The translations under genes and the position numbers were made by a program. The notes beneath the pieces are model-generated. The model was not told the origin of the DNA. It did not search any database and was given only the letters and a program-made list of their open reading frames with translations. This document shows positions 11,401 to 19,920 of a DNA stretch of 25,989 bases, one piece after another; the stretch's first letter is position 1, and each line of letters opens with the position of its first letter. Location: positions 1 to 25,989 of the forward strand of contig LWCA01000483.1 in the NCBI GenBank assembly GCA_001642005.1, read 5' to 3'. This DNA comes from Intoshia linei. Taxonomy: Eukaryota; Orthonectida; Rhopaluridae.

Positions 11401-13987
11401 GTTCTCTTGAATTTACGGCAGTAGAGAGTTTTGCTACTGTATATGTTGGATCGATTCTAGAAAATGTTGAAATAGATTCAATCAAGAAAAATATGATTTT
11501 TAAACTTGATGAAAAATTCACGGCTTTAAAAAATATTAGCTTTGAAGGAGTTTCTCTCTGTTTAAAAACAAAAATTGAAAAAATCAACAGAAATATTATA
11601 ATTTCAAATTTTAGTCTCACTGATGGTTTATTTACATTATTATTTGGCGAACATTCAGTTGAGCCAGGTGTGCACAACGTGCGGCCGTGTGCAATCCATC
11701 TAATAATAATGAAATATATCATTTTACTTCAAATTGAAAAATTTAAATCACATTTTATTTAAGGGCTATTTAAAATATTTTAATCAAAAATTTACATTCT
11801 TGACTTTGCCCCAATTTCTCAAATATTATTTAATTAATGGTTTTAAAAGGTTAGCGAAGGGTACACAAAATTAAGGCAGTGACAGATATTTTTTTTATGT
11901 AATTATTAATATGTACATATTTATTTTTTTATATCTTCTACTCTAATGTATCAACAAATCGGTTTTTACTAGAATTTTTTTCTGTCGTCCAATTATTATT
12001 ACTTATTTATCGAAAAATTAATGATTAATGTTTTTTTATAAAAATATTAGTATAAGGGGATTTTTCAAATTTTATTAAAATCAGGTTTTTTCTTTTGGAA
12101 TCAGATAGAGGAATTATTGATCTAAAAGTTTGGTAAAAGCGATTTTTTTCTTTAAGGGTTAGTAAAATTTGGTTTTTTCTTTTGGGATCAGATATAGTAA
12201 TTTTTGTTCTAAAAGTTTGGTAAAAATGGATTTTTCTAAAAAATATTGGTAAAAGGTAATTTATTCGTTAAGGGTTGGTAAAATTCTGGTTTTTTCTCAA
12301 GAGATTTTATTAAATTGGATGAAATATGCTGAAAATTTTAGATTCGCCTCCAATCATCTAAATTTTTCATATTCACATCCATGAGACGCACTGCATTAAT
12401 CCTACTATTGATATTTATTCTGATTCAGATAAATGACAAATGTGGTGTTAATTTATATGAGTGAATTAAAGATTAATTTTAATTGAAAATTATTAATTAA
12501 AACTTGCTGATATTAAAATTTAAAGAAAACTATTTTATTAGACCTAAAATTTAGGTCCAGAGTAAACTTTCTCAATGTCGAAGTAAATTTTGTGCGGTCG
12601 TAGTATCAATGAGAAAAGTAGCATTGTGGCTGAATTGGTAGAAAGGTTGTGCACCCTGAATTGAGCGATATATTTTAAAGCAACATAATCATCCATTTGG
12701 TTATTTAATCATAATATTTATTTTTTGAAAATTTTTTTATGGTTTCTTCAATGTTTCTTAATGACAATGACCAAAATTATGTTGGGTTTTTAATTAAATA
12801 TTAATTTTTTAACCCAATTTTAAATTATTTTGAAGATAATTTTTGGGACCAAAATTATCTAGGGTTTTTAAGGGAAGTTTTTTTTACCCAATTTTTAAAG
12901 ATTTGTTTACCATTTTAAGACCAAAATTATGTAGGGTTTTGAAGGGAATATTTTTAACATTTGATGGTATCATCAAAATCTTTAAAAATTTGGTAAAAAA
13001 AATAATATTCCCTTCAAAACTGTACAAAATTTTGGTTTCAAAAATTATCATCAAAATCTTTAAAAAATGGTAGAAAACATATACCCTTAAAAACCCTTTA
13101 TAATTTTGGGCCCAAAAATATCTTCAAAATAATTTAAAATTTGGTTAAAAAATTAATATTCAATTAAAAACCCAACATTATTTTGGTCTTAAAAATATAC
13201 TTAAAATGTTTAAAAAATGGTAGAAAACATATTCCATTAAAAACTCTTTATTATTTTGGGTCCGAAAATATCTTCAAAATTTTTTAAAATTGGGTAAAAA
13301 AAATAATATTCACTTCAAAGCCGTACAAAATTTTAATCCCAAAAATATCTTCAAAATCTTTAATAAAATGTCGCTCCAGAAATGAATGTCTTATTATTTA
13401 TAAGATTTTTTATTTTAAATCGTATAAATTAGGAAGCATTTTGGTAAATACAAATATTAATGGAACAAGCATTGAATTGGACAGTTTTATAAATGACGTA
13501 AAATCAATGTTGGGAATGAATGAGCTGTTTAGATATTCACATTTTTCAGCTCACTTCAACTCATATTTGGCTGTAGATGGGATTGTTGTCCAAGAAGAAA
13601 TGGTATTATTACAATTTTTCTATTTTAAATTAAATATGTGTTAATTTAAAAAAAAAATTTTTATTTTTTTTTAACTGTCTACTTTTAAATGTAATATTTA
13701 GGATGATTATACTACAACGATTTTAATTGCTGTTTTAGTGCCTTTTTTCTTAATTATTATCTCTATATTGATTATTGTGATTATCTATTTCGTGAATCGA
13801 AATAAAAATAAATTACGTAAGTTTTATTTTATTATAATAATAATGAAGTATTTATCGTGTTATAAAATATTTTAATACATATGTATAATGTTATTCATAA
13901 GATATTATTAAATTTTATTTAGGACCACAACGATCCTCAGTAAAGGTGGAGAGTATACTAAGTAATGCAGGTTGTATTATTTTATAA
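2435..13987 (+). CDS. PKHD1L1: Fibrocystin-L (PKHD1L1-type) protein, 3' part, 18 exons
   Basis: This is a large single-pass membrane protein with a huge extracellular region; in vertebrates the family includes PKHD1L1, a cell-surface coat protein. Proposed exons: 2435-2606, 2642-2798, 2836-2915, 2952-3081, 3183-3583, 3635-3890, 3990-4633, 4961-5176, 5227-5613, 5850-6570, 6760-7065, 7177-7320, 8245-10915, 10963-11143, 11196-11667, 13433-13602, 13702-13816, 13923-13987. All have GT-AG borders and compatible phases, giving 2428 residues and a TAA stop. Residues 1-57 are the end of an IPT/TIG repeat, so the start lies left of the window. Two G8 domains (about 67-280 and 925-1165) each precede a beta-helix region. 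A transmembrane helix (about 2376-2400) ends the ectodomain, followed by a basic ~28-residue tail. Two G8 domains plus IPT separate it from TMEM2/CEMIP proteins. The weakest borders are the donors at 4634 (GTTTTT) and 11668 (supplied by a transposon). No internal stop was found, so it looks functional. Confidence 0.9.
2642..3583 (+). other. First G8 domain of the fibrocystin-L gene (exons 2-5)
   Basis: Four exons separated by introns of 37, 36 and 101 nt encode the first G8 domain, named for its conserved glycines. It opens with LWSSRHTWGG, continues through LLIKGGKLSF, LEIHG-type strands (here LELHG) and NWLVGDEIVIASTGD, and closes near RAEVGLLTHNIVFQG. These blocks are characteristic of fibrocystins. 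Exons 6-9 (3635-5613) then encode the first parallel beta-helix, with YPVHFHINGNMEGSYVKGCS, GGAVFLED, GLWVTHP, GGTHFGIWYRM and LVDLDGSLTG. Confidence 0.88.
4634..4960 (+). repeat. Intron 7 containing repeat B copy 1 and a GC-rich patch
   Basis: The 327-nt intron between TGCAGCAGG and TATGGTACA codons carries dispersed repeat B (about 4686-4875, sharing ATGC(A/G)TAGA(C/T)TTCT and GGTTGAAATTTTGTA with 18784-19210 and 23301-23675). Right after it, 4880-4935 is an abrupt patch of much higher G+C (CCCTTCAGGCGCTTGGGTATC and so on). It has no counterpart elsewhere in the window and may be a separate inserted fragment. The donor (GTTTTT) is weak. Confidence 0.6.
5614..5849 (+). other. Intron 9, no feature seen
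   Basis: The 236-nt intron is bounded by a GTAAAT donor and a TTTTAG acceptor. The preceding frame would run on to a stop at about 5661, but splicing at 5613/5850 restores the family pattern (IWELP joined to GQSYVLIRHM). Apart from short self-complementary TACATGTACAATGTACATTG-type sequence near 5698-5720, nothing is seen. Confidence 0.75.
5850..7320 (+). other. Second G8 domain of the fibrocystin-L gene (exons 10-12)
   Basis: After a Cys-containing linker (GVCSPYNIPICNLP, CFYYGCELPEGGD), the second G8 domain starts at WSHPSSWSNV near 6187. It continues through VIIPRGVWIIVDN, IIVRGTLEI, VIYGGHIFAG and, across the intron, VFGTLQLFGSLRG, NWVAGDEIIITTSSF and VALVSRNIKIIGND. It is about 240 residues and is split by introns of 189 and 111 nt. 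A duplicated G8 is a hallmark of PKHD1/PKHD1L1. Confidence 0.88.
7321..8244 (+). other. Intron 12, almost wholly a foldback element
   Basis: The intron is 924 nt, of which about 835 nt are the long inverted-repeat element described separately. Removing the element leaves about 90 nt, closer to the size of the neighbouring introns, so it was probably a short intron before the insertion. Donor GTATAC and acceptor TTTTAG are intact. Confidence 0.75.
7328..8162. mobile_element. Foldback/MITE-like element with ~220-bp inverted repeats
   Basis: The left arm (about 7328-7560) and right arm (about 7830-8162) are reverse complements over more than 200 bp with scattered mismatches and indels. Shared blocks in order include AATATACTACGC, TTTGTTTRTGTGTGTGT, AATAACTA, CACATTTCAATTA, AATTTCAACCTCCCAAA, CATCTTAYGGGTCAAAAA and GAAAATCAAACGAGTT. 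The right arm repeats an ATTCTCCAACTCGTTTGATT unit three times (from 7844, 7901 and 7946). There is no transposase. Target-site duplications could not be identified with confidence. The transcript could form a long hairpin. Confidence 0.8.
8245..10915 (+). other. 890-codon exon 13: second beta-helix and stalk of fibrocystin-L
   Basis: One uninterrupted exon encodes residues about 1205-2095. It opens with the second right-handed beta-helix (VEFKYCGQEGF, FVKNCAFNHCFSPAIGVFASDNI, HNLVVTNKFTG) and contains many Cys residues expected of an extracellular domain. Later blocks SDSAFEWNGDRRRGYGDYRIP, DLDGNRIPYNE and GICEGYACRH are typical of the fibrocystin-L stalk. A basic NRKRQ site lies near residue 1908. 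The frame is open throughout despite several antisense and out-of-frame shadows. Confidence 0.88.
11665..12658. mobile_element. hAT-like MITE (994 bp) at the edge of fibrocystin-L exon 15
   Basis: The left end is CAGGTGTGCACAAC and the right end, reversed, is CAGGGTGCACAAC, an inverted repeat broken by a single-base gap. GCGGCC/GCGGTC motifs lie just inside both ends, as in many hAT families. The flanking 8-mers AGTTGAGC (11657-11664) and AATTGAGC (12659-12666) match at 7 of 8 positions. No transposase is present. The interior holds AT-rich direct repeats (12082-12300) in units of roughly 90-115 bp built on GGTTTTTTCTTTTGG, TCTAAAAGTTTGGTAAAA and TTAAGGGTTRGTAAA. The splice donor used for exon 15 (CAG|GTGTGC) lies inside the left terminal repeat. 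Confidence 0.8.
12765..13370. repeat. Inverted and direct repeat cluster in intron 15
   Basis: Units of about 80-110 bp built on GACCAAAATTATGTAGGG and GAAGGGAATATTTTT occur in one orientation from 12765 to about 12965. They recur reversed (TATTCCCTTCAAAACTGTAC, AATTTTGGGCCCAAAAATAT, ATCTTCAAAATCTTTAAAAA) from about 12985 to 13370. The array is an imperfect palindrome with a centre near 12975. The short plus-strand reading frame over it is an artefact of the repeats. Confidence 0.7.
13702..13816 (+). other. Transmembrane exon of fibrocystin-L
   Basis: This 115-nt exon encodes DDYTTT followed by about 25 almost purely hydrophobic residues (I, L, V, F, with one Pro) and then NRNKNK. That is a classic single-pass helix with a positive stop-transfer side, making it a type I protein. 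The next exon (13923-13987) adds RPQRSSVKVESILSNAG and ends at TAA 13985-13987. A 27-nt excision (13971-13997) would instead give the ending AENVAKV and a stop at 14018-14020, but it is shorter than any other intron in the window. Confidence 0.85.
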
Positions 13988-14718
13988 TTTTATTTAGCTG
14001 AAAATGTTGCGAAAGTTTAATTTGCATACTACATATTTATCTAAACTACACTAATATAGTATTTATATTTACTCTAAATACATTATTAAAAATTTAAGTG
14101 GTTTTTATATTTAATTTTACCAAGAAATATAATAATTTTTATTATTATTAATAATATGTTTATTTTATTTCAAATTTTTCAAATTTATTATTTTGAAGAC
14201 TATTACCGTAAATTATTTTAACAACTACAACAAATACAATTATTATAAATAATACTGATAAGAAGAAAAAAATTACTAAAATATTTAGAGTCTGGTTGTA
14301 GATATGAACCTATTATATATAAATTACTTTATTTTTCTAATATTAATAATACAGTTTAAAATTTAAGCAGCTAATTAAATTTAAATGAATATTATTACTT
14401 AATAAACTAAATGTATATAAATACAATTACAGTCACTGAATCGTCTTTTTTTGTTGTATTGGCTATAGTTTTCATTTTTTTCGGTTCAATGAAATGAAAT
14501 TTATCGTATGAAGATTTATAATTTTGTTTATAATCAAGGACATATTGCTATATAATATATTGATTAGTATGATGAACGGATTCATAGAACGATTGAATTT
14601 ATTTTAACCAGTAAAATACAGTAATCTGAAAAATAGAAAATTTTTGTATTTATCATACTGGAAATTAAATTTTTCACTAAATCTTAAATAAATAAATTGT
14701 AAATAAAAAAGAATAAAA
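13988..14718. other. Intergenic, with a possible poly(A) signal for fibrocystin-L
   Basis: ATTAAA at 14095-14100, about 110 bp after the stop, is a plausible poly(A) signal for the plus-strand gene. The remainder is AT-rich (TTATTATTATTAATAATA and similar) with no supported gene. The minus-strand gene ends at 14719, so the two transcripts converge here. Confidence 0.45.
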
Positions 14719-15413
14719 TCAAAATACCGTTAAATTTTGATTAGGTAAAAGATCCGACAATTCCGGGAAAACACATAAAATATATTCATCATACATGTCT
14801 TCTAAATTTAAAATTTCATAAATATTAATACAGTAATAAAAAAACTTTGCAAGTAATTTTTTTCTTGGCAATATTTATATTGACTATCTAATACTGATTT
14901 TCGCATCATCAATAATGTGAAAACAGGTTCTAATTCCGGTGGAAACAATGAAGACTTTTTGATTACTTCAATAATTGTCATATTAAACGGATTTTTCATA
15001 AAATTCTCTTTCAAATTTTTTAAATCTGTAGAATTCATAATGGCCATTAAATCATTTTCTGTAATGTTAAGGTTTGACTTTATATTTGAAAATAATAGTA
15101 ATTTCAATGATTCTAAATTAATATCGCTAGTACCGTTTAAAAAAATTTTCGTTTTTTCAATAGTTTCGGTTAAATTTTTCAAATTCAACTTGTGGAAATT
15201 TAATTGTTTCAATTCTTGCACCTTTTTTAAAGTCTCGTTAATAGATTTAGTTATTTTGACATTGGAAATATTCATTGAATTTAAAGAATGTGTGATATTT
15301 GAAGTAATATTCAAATTTTGCAATATATTGTTTACAGATTTTTCAATTTCACTCAACGTAGGTACCATCAAAAAAGTACCATATATAAATATGTTTAACA
15401 TCCAAATTTTCAT
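14719..15413 (-). CDS. Putative secreted, Asn-glycosylated small protein, 2 exons
   Basis: I do not recognise the family. Exon 1 runs 15413-14846 and exon 2 14801-14719, separated by a 44-nt GT-AG intron, giving 216 aa. Without splicing, the first frame ends at 14808 after a hydrophobic FFITVLIFMKF tail that is translated intron. Residues 1-21 (MKIWMLNIFIYGTFLMVPTLS) look like a signal peptide. The mature part carries about ten N-X-S/T sequons (NIT, NIT, NIS, NET, NLT, NGT, NIT, NST, NMT, NLT), many Leu/Lys/Ile in helix-like spacing, and only two Cys (YKYC and YILC, either side of the intron), which could pair. It converges on the fibrocystin-L gene. The composition is biased and the opposite strand is also open, so coding status rests on the signal peptide, the sequons and the phase-consistent second exon. 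It might be a secreted salivary or accessory-gland type protein, but that is a guess. Confidence 0.6.
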
Positions 15414-16590
15414 TTTATATTTTGTTTGCGTACATTTATTTACACTCGTTCAATATAATTAAATAGCAAATTTTCATGTCATTTACATAAGCCATTAGCC
15501 TTAGGATGAGTTTAAGCTTTTTAGGGTTGTTCTGACATTTAAGGTATTTTATTAAACGTAATTCGACATTAAAAGTATAGATCAATCATGGGTAACGTAA
15601 ACTATATTAATCGGGCCAATTGTTGGTATTTATTTACCAGTTTGTGTTTTTGTTAATTAAACATTTTTATTTAGCTTCCTCGACAAAAAGTTAAATAAAT
15701 AATACTAACCTCACTTAACAATAATAACTAAATAATGTTTAATTAAAATATAAATAAAACCAAATGGAATTTTAATCTAATTTTTATACTAAAGTACTAT
15801 TACAGTCCAGTCGTTCTCAAAGCCCGCACAGGATAAATTTTTGTAAAAAAGAGATACATGTGTCATAAAAAAAATTTTATTTCTAATAGGGCCAAGAATA
15901 ACATAAAATATCTGGAGGAGCCATGGACAGAAAACTTGGCAGAACTAGAGTGATCCGAAGTTCGTGTTGGATCGTGTTTACAAAATTTAAATATTTTATT
16001 TTTTTTGATCAATTATATAAAGAATTGGTTTTTTTCAGACATTATAAACCCAGTCCTGCATCACAATGAAATGTTTGTTCCGGTACAAACATTGATAAAA
16101 ATTTTGTTTAAACAAATAAATCATGTAATCCAAAACATAATTATATACTTGATGTTACCGATTGTAATCGTGATAGATTATTTTGGTTAGATTAGTTATT
16201 TAATTAACGAAGCAATACAGAATATACGATTACAATTTAAAATAATCCTAATATCAGTTGACGCTTATATGTAATGATTTTTAGAAAATTATTTTTAAAT
16301 TAAATTTAGACATTAAATTCATCTATTCATTTAAATTATTTTTATTAATTATTTATTATTTTTTTAATGATCGATATCATTTAGTTTACAAAATTTCTCT
16401 GTTTCATATTTTTATATTAAATTTTAATCGTGTTTCGAACAAAAATTTTTTGTTTCGTTTGTACATATCACCTCAACGCGATCAGAACGATGCAGAACTC
16501 TAGTCAGAACCTCTGTTTTAATCAATGATTGCAACGAGTTTTACAAAATATTCTAATAATTATAAATGTATATTATTTTTACTACTTGAT
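15414..16590. other. Intergenic, no supported gene; hAT-like end near 15808
   Basis: CAGTCGTTCTCAAAGCCCGC at 15808-15827 resembles a hAT left terminus, but no partner end or duplication was found. A 61-codon plus-strand frame at 16005-16190 has no recognisable motif and is probably chance. Nothing else is seen. Confidence 0.4.
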
Positions 16591-16818
16591 TGACTGTTAT
16601 GTACTTCGTACAAACAGAATCTTAGCTCTGCCGAGGGCGGATTTTTTTAATTCTACCAAAAAAAATGAATTAAATAATTAAAACTTATAAATGCTACTAT
16701 TCACTATTATCAACGCTTTAAAGGAGTGGTTCCTAAACTTGTTTCACCATGATCCCGTTATTTCACATTACCTTTGAATTTAAAGTTAATTATTCCTACT
16801 TAATTTTATTTTGTTAAC
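16591..16818 (+). repeat. Dispersed repeat A, copy 2
   Basis: The block order is the same as at 1661-1884: TGACTGTTATGTACTTCGTA, GCCGAGGGC, CTACTATTCACTATTATCAA, CTTTAAAGGAGTGGTTCCTA, then ATTATTCCTACTTAATTTTA and TTTGTTAAC. The two copies share most positions over about 225 bp with small indels. It is non-coding. Confidence 0.7.
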
Positions 16819-17191
16819 CAAACTATATTTTTTTTCAACACGCTTTTAAAATGCACTTCAAAAATTATATTTACAAATAATTAATGAGAAAAAAAACAAA
16901 AGAAATAGATTCCATGTGTAAACATAGGTCTCTTGAGATCTTGAAATCTACAAGTTTTGTTCAATGAACATTGTTTATTCCATATAAAAATTTTATTTTC
17001 TTTCATATAAGTAAGAAATTTAGCTTTTGTTTCAATTAAGGGGCTGATTAATATTTTTTATATTAGAAAACACACCAGACAATAATTATTAGGGCCATTC
17101 AAATCGGATGCTATTAAGATGTTTTAAAGTCGTTAAGCAACGATAAATAAATATTTACATTTTACTAATTTTAAGGTTTTCGAGTCTTTAT
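16819..17191. other. Intergenic, nothing recognised
   Basis: AT-rich sequence with no open frame of note. It lies directly downstream of the broken minus-strand hAT relic and may include decayed transposon sequence. Confidence 0.4.
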
Positions 17192-17714
17192 TTAGATTAA
17201 CTTTAACAAGTGTATTGTTATAAAATTTTTAAGATAAGTCGTATCGTTAGAAAATTTATTAAAATTATATAAATTTTCATCTACGTTCAAGAAAAATTGA
17301 TCCTTCAATAGTTTCTGAATTTTTTCCTTGGTTTCTTTAAAAATTTCATCGGTCTTGCGCCGCACTGTTGATTCAGTCGGTATTTTCATGTTTGTCTATT
17401 GATGAAGAAAATATTTAAAGCTTTTCATATTCAATTTATATATAGGTATATCTGATACCATAAAAAAAATTGCTAGGTCCTTTATAAATTCTGAATTTTT
17501 AACTTAGCTGGAATCATCGTCTATTGCAATTACCACATCTGTCACTCTCAATATGTATGGTACTTTTAGAGTGCTTCTCAATTTTACTTTTTTTAGACTT
17601 AAAGTGGCGTTGCAGTATTTACACTTAATCGCATGGTCCGTCTTTTTGTAAAAATTTAAACATATCACAGTATATTTCTGCCAGTTCTGAATTACTGCTT
17701 CTTCTTTTTGGCAT
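17192..17714 (-). pseudogene. Broken BED-finger / CGGBP1-like hAT-transposon relic
   Basis: Reading on the minus strand from ATG at 17712-17714, the frame gives MPKRRSSNSELAEIYCDMF, then stops. Shifting frame reveals HAIKCKYCNATLS and, in a further frame, KIEKHSKSTIHIES, a disrupted C2-H2 BED-type zinc finger. Further on, the frame reads FIKDLAIFFMVSDIPIYKLN, then SFKYFLHQ, a stop, and IPTESTVRRKTDEIFKETK, KIQKLL and FFLNVDEN to about 17192. This order (finger, IP-x-x-KLN, IP-x-EST-x-R, VDE) resembles the hAT-derived CGG-repeat-binding protein 1 group by my recollection. At least two frameshifts and one stop mean it is dead. The catalytic C-terminal part is not recognisable downstream. Confidence 0.65.
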
Positions 17715-18783
17715 AGCTATAAATTAATTATAAAATGATACTCAAAAAATTTACTTGTCAATGATAATTTTGTTGTAAATGAAAAAGAAATTCAAAATTA
17801 AATTCAAAAGAAAACGATAAAATGTAAACAAATAAACACAATCATGTAATTCACAATGATGCAAACTTCTTTAAGAGCATCCTCAAAATCTTGCCTAACC
17901 TAGTCATTATGCTCTATGAATGACTCTAATAATTATCAAATATAATCTGAAAATTAACACACCACATTTCATTTGGTTGCCATCACTAGAGTAATAAATA
18001 TTTTGTATCAATAATTAACAAAATCAGAAGTTTAAAACATTACGTATTTCGACATATTTCGGGTGAATTTTACAAACATTGCTATTTTTTTTCTTGCTGC
18101 GTTTACGTCGGTTGACACTACAGCTCGTGGAATTTTGCTACAATGTTCCTCCACCTTTGTCTATGATTAGTTTGGTTTCTGTTGTGCAGAGGGCGGCCAT
18201 CTTGTATTGTTACATGTCGTTGGCGATATCTGTGTTCTTTTTTAAGGGTTCCACCTTGTAGGTTTAAAGTTCCAAATCTTATCTGATGTTTTGGAGCCAT
18301 TTGAGATGATTAAACAAATAATTAAGTAATTAAATAAATTATTAAATAATTAAACCAGTAGCAAATTTCCACAATTTTGGCTTTCCTTTTTGAAAAAAAG
18401 TCGACTTTTGCCTAACAAATCGTCCGCACGGTACCTTAGTAAATATTGCTATGCATTGTAATAAATATAATGATTATAACAAAGTTGTACTTCAAATAAT
18501 TTTAAACTTTTTGAAAATGAAAAAACCGAAGGCATGAATTTATGACATTTCCACCCATATATCTTTATTGAAAATGTGTAGATATTCAAGCACATTTTTT
18601 TGAAATTGTAAAATGAATGTAGTAAATATCTATGGATATTTACTATTTACTAAAGATATATTGATACTATATGTTACTATACTGTCCAAGAATCTTAATT
18701 ATTATTTTAAATTATCATTGTATAATTAAACTCCTACTCGAATAATTGACTTCATTACAATGAATATTTTTAATTTTATATAT
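17715..18783. other. Intergenic with one unassigned 60-codon frame
   Basis: Positions 18118-18300 on the minus strand are richer in G+C than the surroundings and encode 60 codons starting MAPKHQIRFGTLNLQGG. The start is faintly like the opening of LINE endonuclease domains, but the rest (Arg/His/Gln-rich) does not continue such a domain. I do not call a gene. An 18551-18661 stretch has several GATATT/AATATC-type short palindromes. Nothing else is seen. Confidence 0.35.
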
Positions 18784-19210
18784 CAAAACATTTGAAAAAT
18801 ATTGGTTTATAATATATTAAAAGTTATCTTCACCGGGAATGCGTAGATTTCTGAGGTTGAAATTTTGTAATTACATCAACTGGAATAAGCTATATCAGAA
18901 TAATCTCTTTTTTAAGTTGTAGGACTTAATTATTTTAAATTTTTTGTTAATATAAAACATTTCAAAAGAAAAAAATACTAAAGTGCTCTTTTTACCATGA
19001 AGGGTTGACTTTATCAGATTGTCATTTTTTGTGTGCGTTAACTGGATATAACTGTATTATCTTTATTTTTTTTTACAATTCTAAGACTATTTTAATTTTT
19101 TAAAAAAAGGGTAATATGTGGTTTTGATGGTGAAAATGCACACTTTTTGAAGTTTCTATTTATGATAATGCTTATGATTTTAAAAATCTATCCCAAAATT
19201 TATGTTTTAT
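18784..19210 (+). repeat. Dispersed repeat B, copy 2 (most complete)
   Basis: It starts ACATTTGAAAAATATTGGTT, continues AATATATTAAAAGTTAT, GGAATGCGTAGATTTCTG, GGTTGAAATTTTG, TGAAGGGT, TGTGTGCGTTAACTG, ATTCTAAG and AAAAAAAGGGT, and ends with a TTTCTATTTATGATAATGCT block. The same blocks in the same order occur at 23301-23675, and the first half at 4686-4875. A further related segment to 19483 contains TTTTGACCATGAAGTTG and a GTCCGAGAATTTATG block also seen near 2036-2055. The 73-codon frame at 19262-19483 lies within this repeat and is not a gene. Confidence 0.7.
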
Positions 19211-19920
19211 AACATATGAGGACATGATTTATTCATTTTTAACAAAGGGTAATTTTGGATTTTGACCATGAAGTTGTTTGTTTATGATGCTGAGATATAC
19301 GACAATGTTAATGATTTTAATATGCGTCCGAGAATTTATGTTTTATTAAATTTTTGGGCTGATTATATTTTTAAACAAAAGGGGAAATTGAGTTTGTGGC
19401 ACGGAAGGAGTCAAATTCGTAAACTGAAAAATAGATATCAACATCCCTTACGAAAAATAATATTAGAAATTGGGTTTATTTAAATTCTAAGACTGAATAT
19501 TTTAAATGTATACTGTAACACAGACATTCAAATTTATATAAGTAAAAAATTAAATTAATCTATAATTATGGATGTTTGTCATAAATAATAGAAAACAAAT
19601 GGATGAAAATATTAAAATTATTAATAATTATAATTTTGAGAAACTGACACATTTAAAACCAAGTAACTCGAATTTTGTACAAAAATCAGACAGACTTTGT
19701 ATTACCATCGATTTCTCAAAATAATATAAAAATGTATTTATGTCGTTTTATCAATAATTCATCTCAATAACACCAAAACTCACAACTCCAAGTACTGTGA
19801 CTCATTAACAATAAAGTGCGTGGCAAAAATAAACAGTGTAGTCATCGAAACAAATAATTTGATATCGTATTTTGAATATTGAATAACCGATTAAAAAATT
19901 ATAAAAATACGCAAGAATAG
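19211..19920. promoter_or_regulatory. Upstream region of the KDM5-like gene
   Basis: The first ~270 bp are repeat B-related. From about 19500 to 19920 there is AT-rich non-repeat sequence that must hold the promoter and 5' leader. A TATAAAAATA string at 19902-19911 is only ~10 bp from the ATG, so it is unlikely to be the TATA box. No clear core-promoter motif can be defended. Confidence 0.35.

Noticed and set aside
11276-11722. 148-codon minus-strand open frame
   Set aside because: Antisense to fibrocystin-L exon 15, low-complexity Phe/Ile/Ser, and it starts inside a transposon.
12618-12660. tRNA-like A-box (TGGCTGAATTGGTAGAAAGG)
   Set aside because: No matching B-box, no acceptor or anticodon stem, and the stretch is the right end of a hAT-like element.
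12843-13073. 76-codon frame with repeated ILRPKL/SRVFKG words
   Set aside because: The words come from the tandem repeat units in intron 15; no start context or family.
14917-15462. 181-codon plus-strand open frame
   Set aside because: It is the antisense shadow of the minus-strand secreted-protein gene. It is Phe/Ser/Ile-rich, has no domain, and its opposite strand has a signal peptide and sequons.
16005-16190. 61-codon hydrophobic frame
   Set aside because: No motif, no splice partners, AT-rich composition expected by chance.
18118-18300. 60-codon minus-strand frame starting MAPKHQIRFGTLNLQGG
   Set aside because: Only the first residues are faintly endonuclease-like; too short and without catalytic motifs.
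19262-19483. 73-codon plus-strand frame
   Set aside because: It lies in sequence related to dispersed repeat B and to the 2036-2130 region, which is not open in the other copies.
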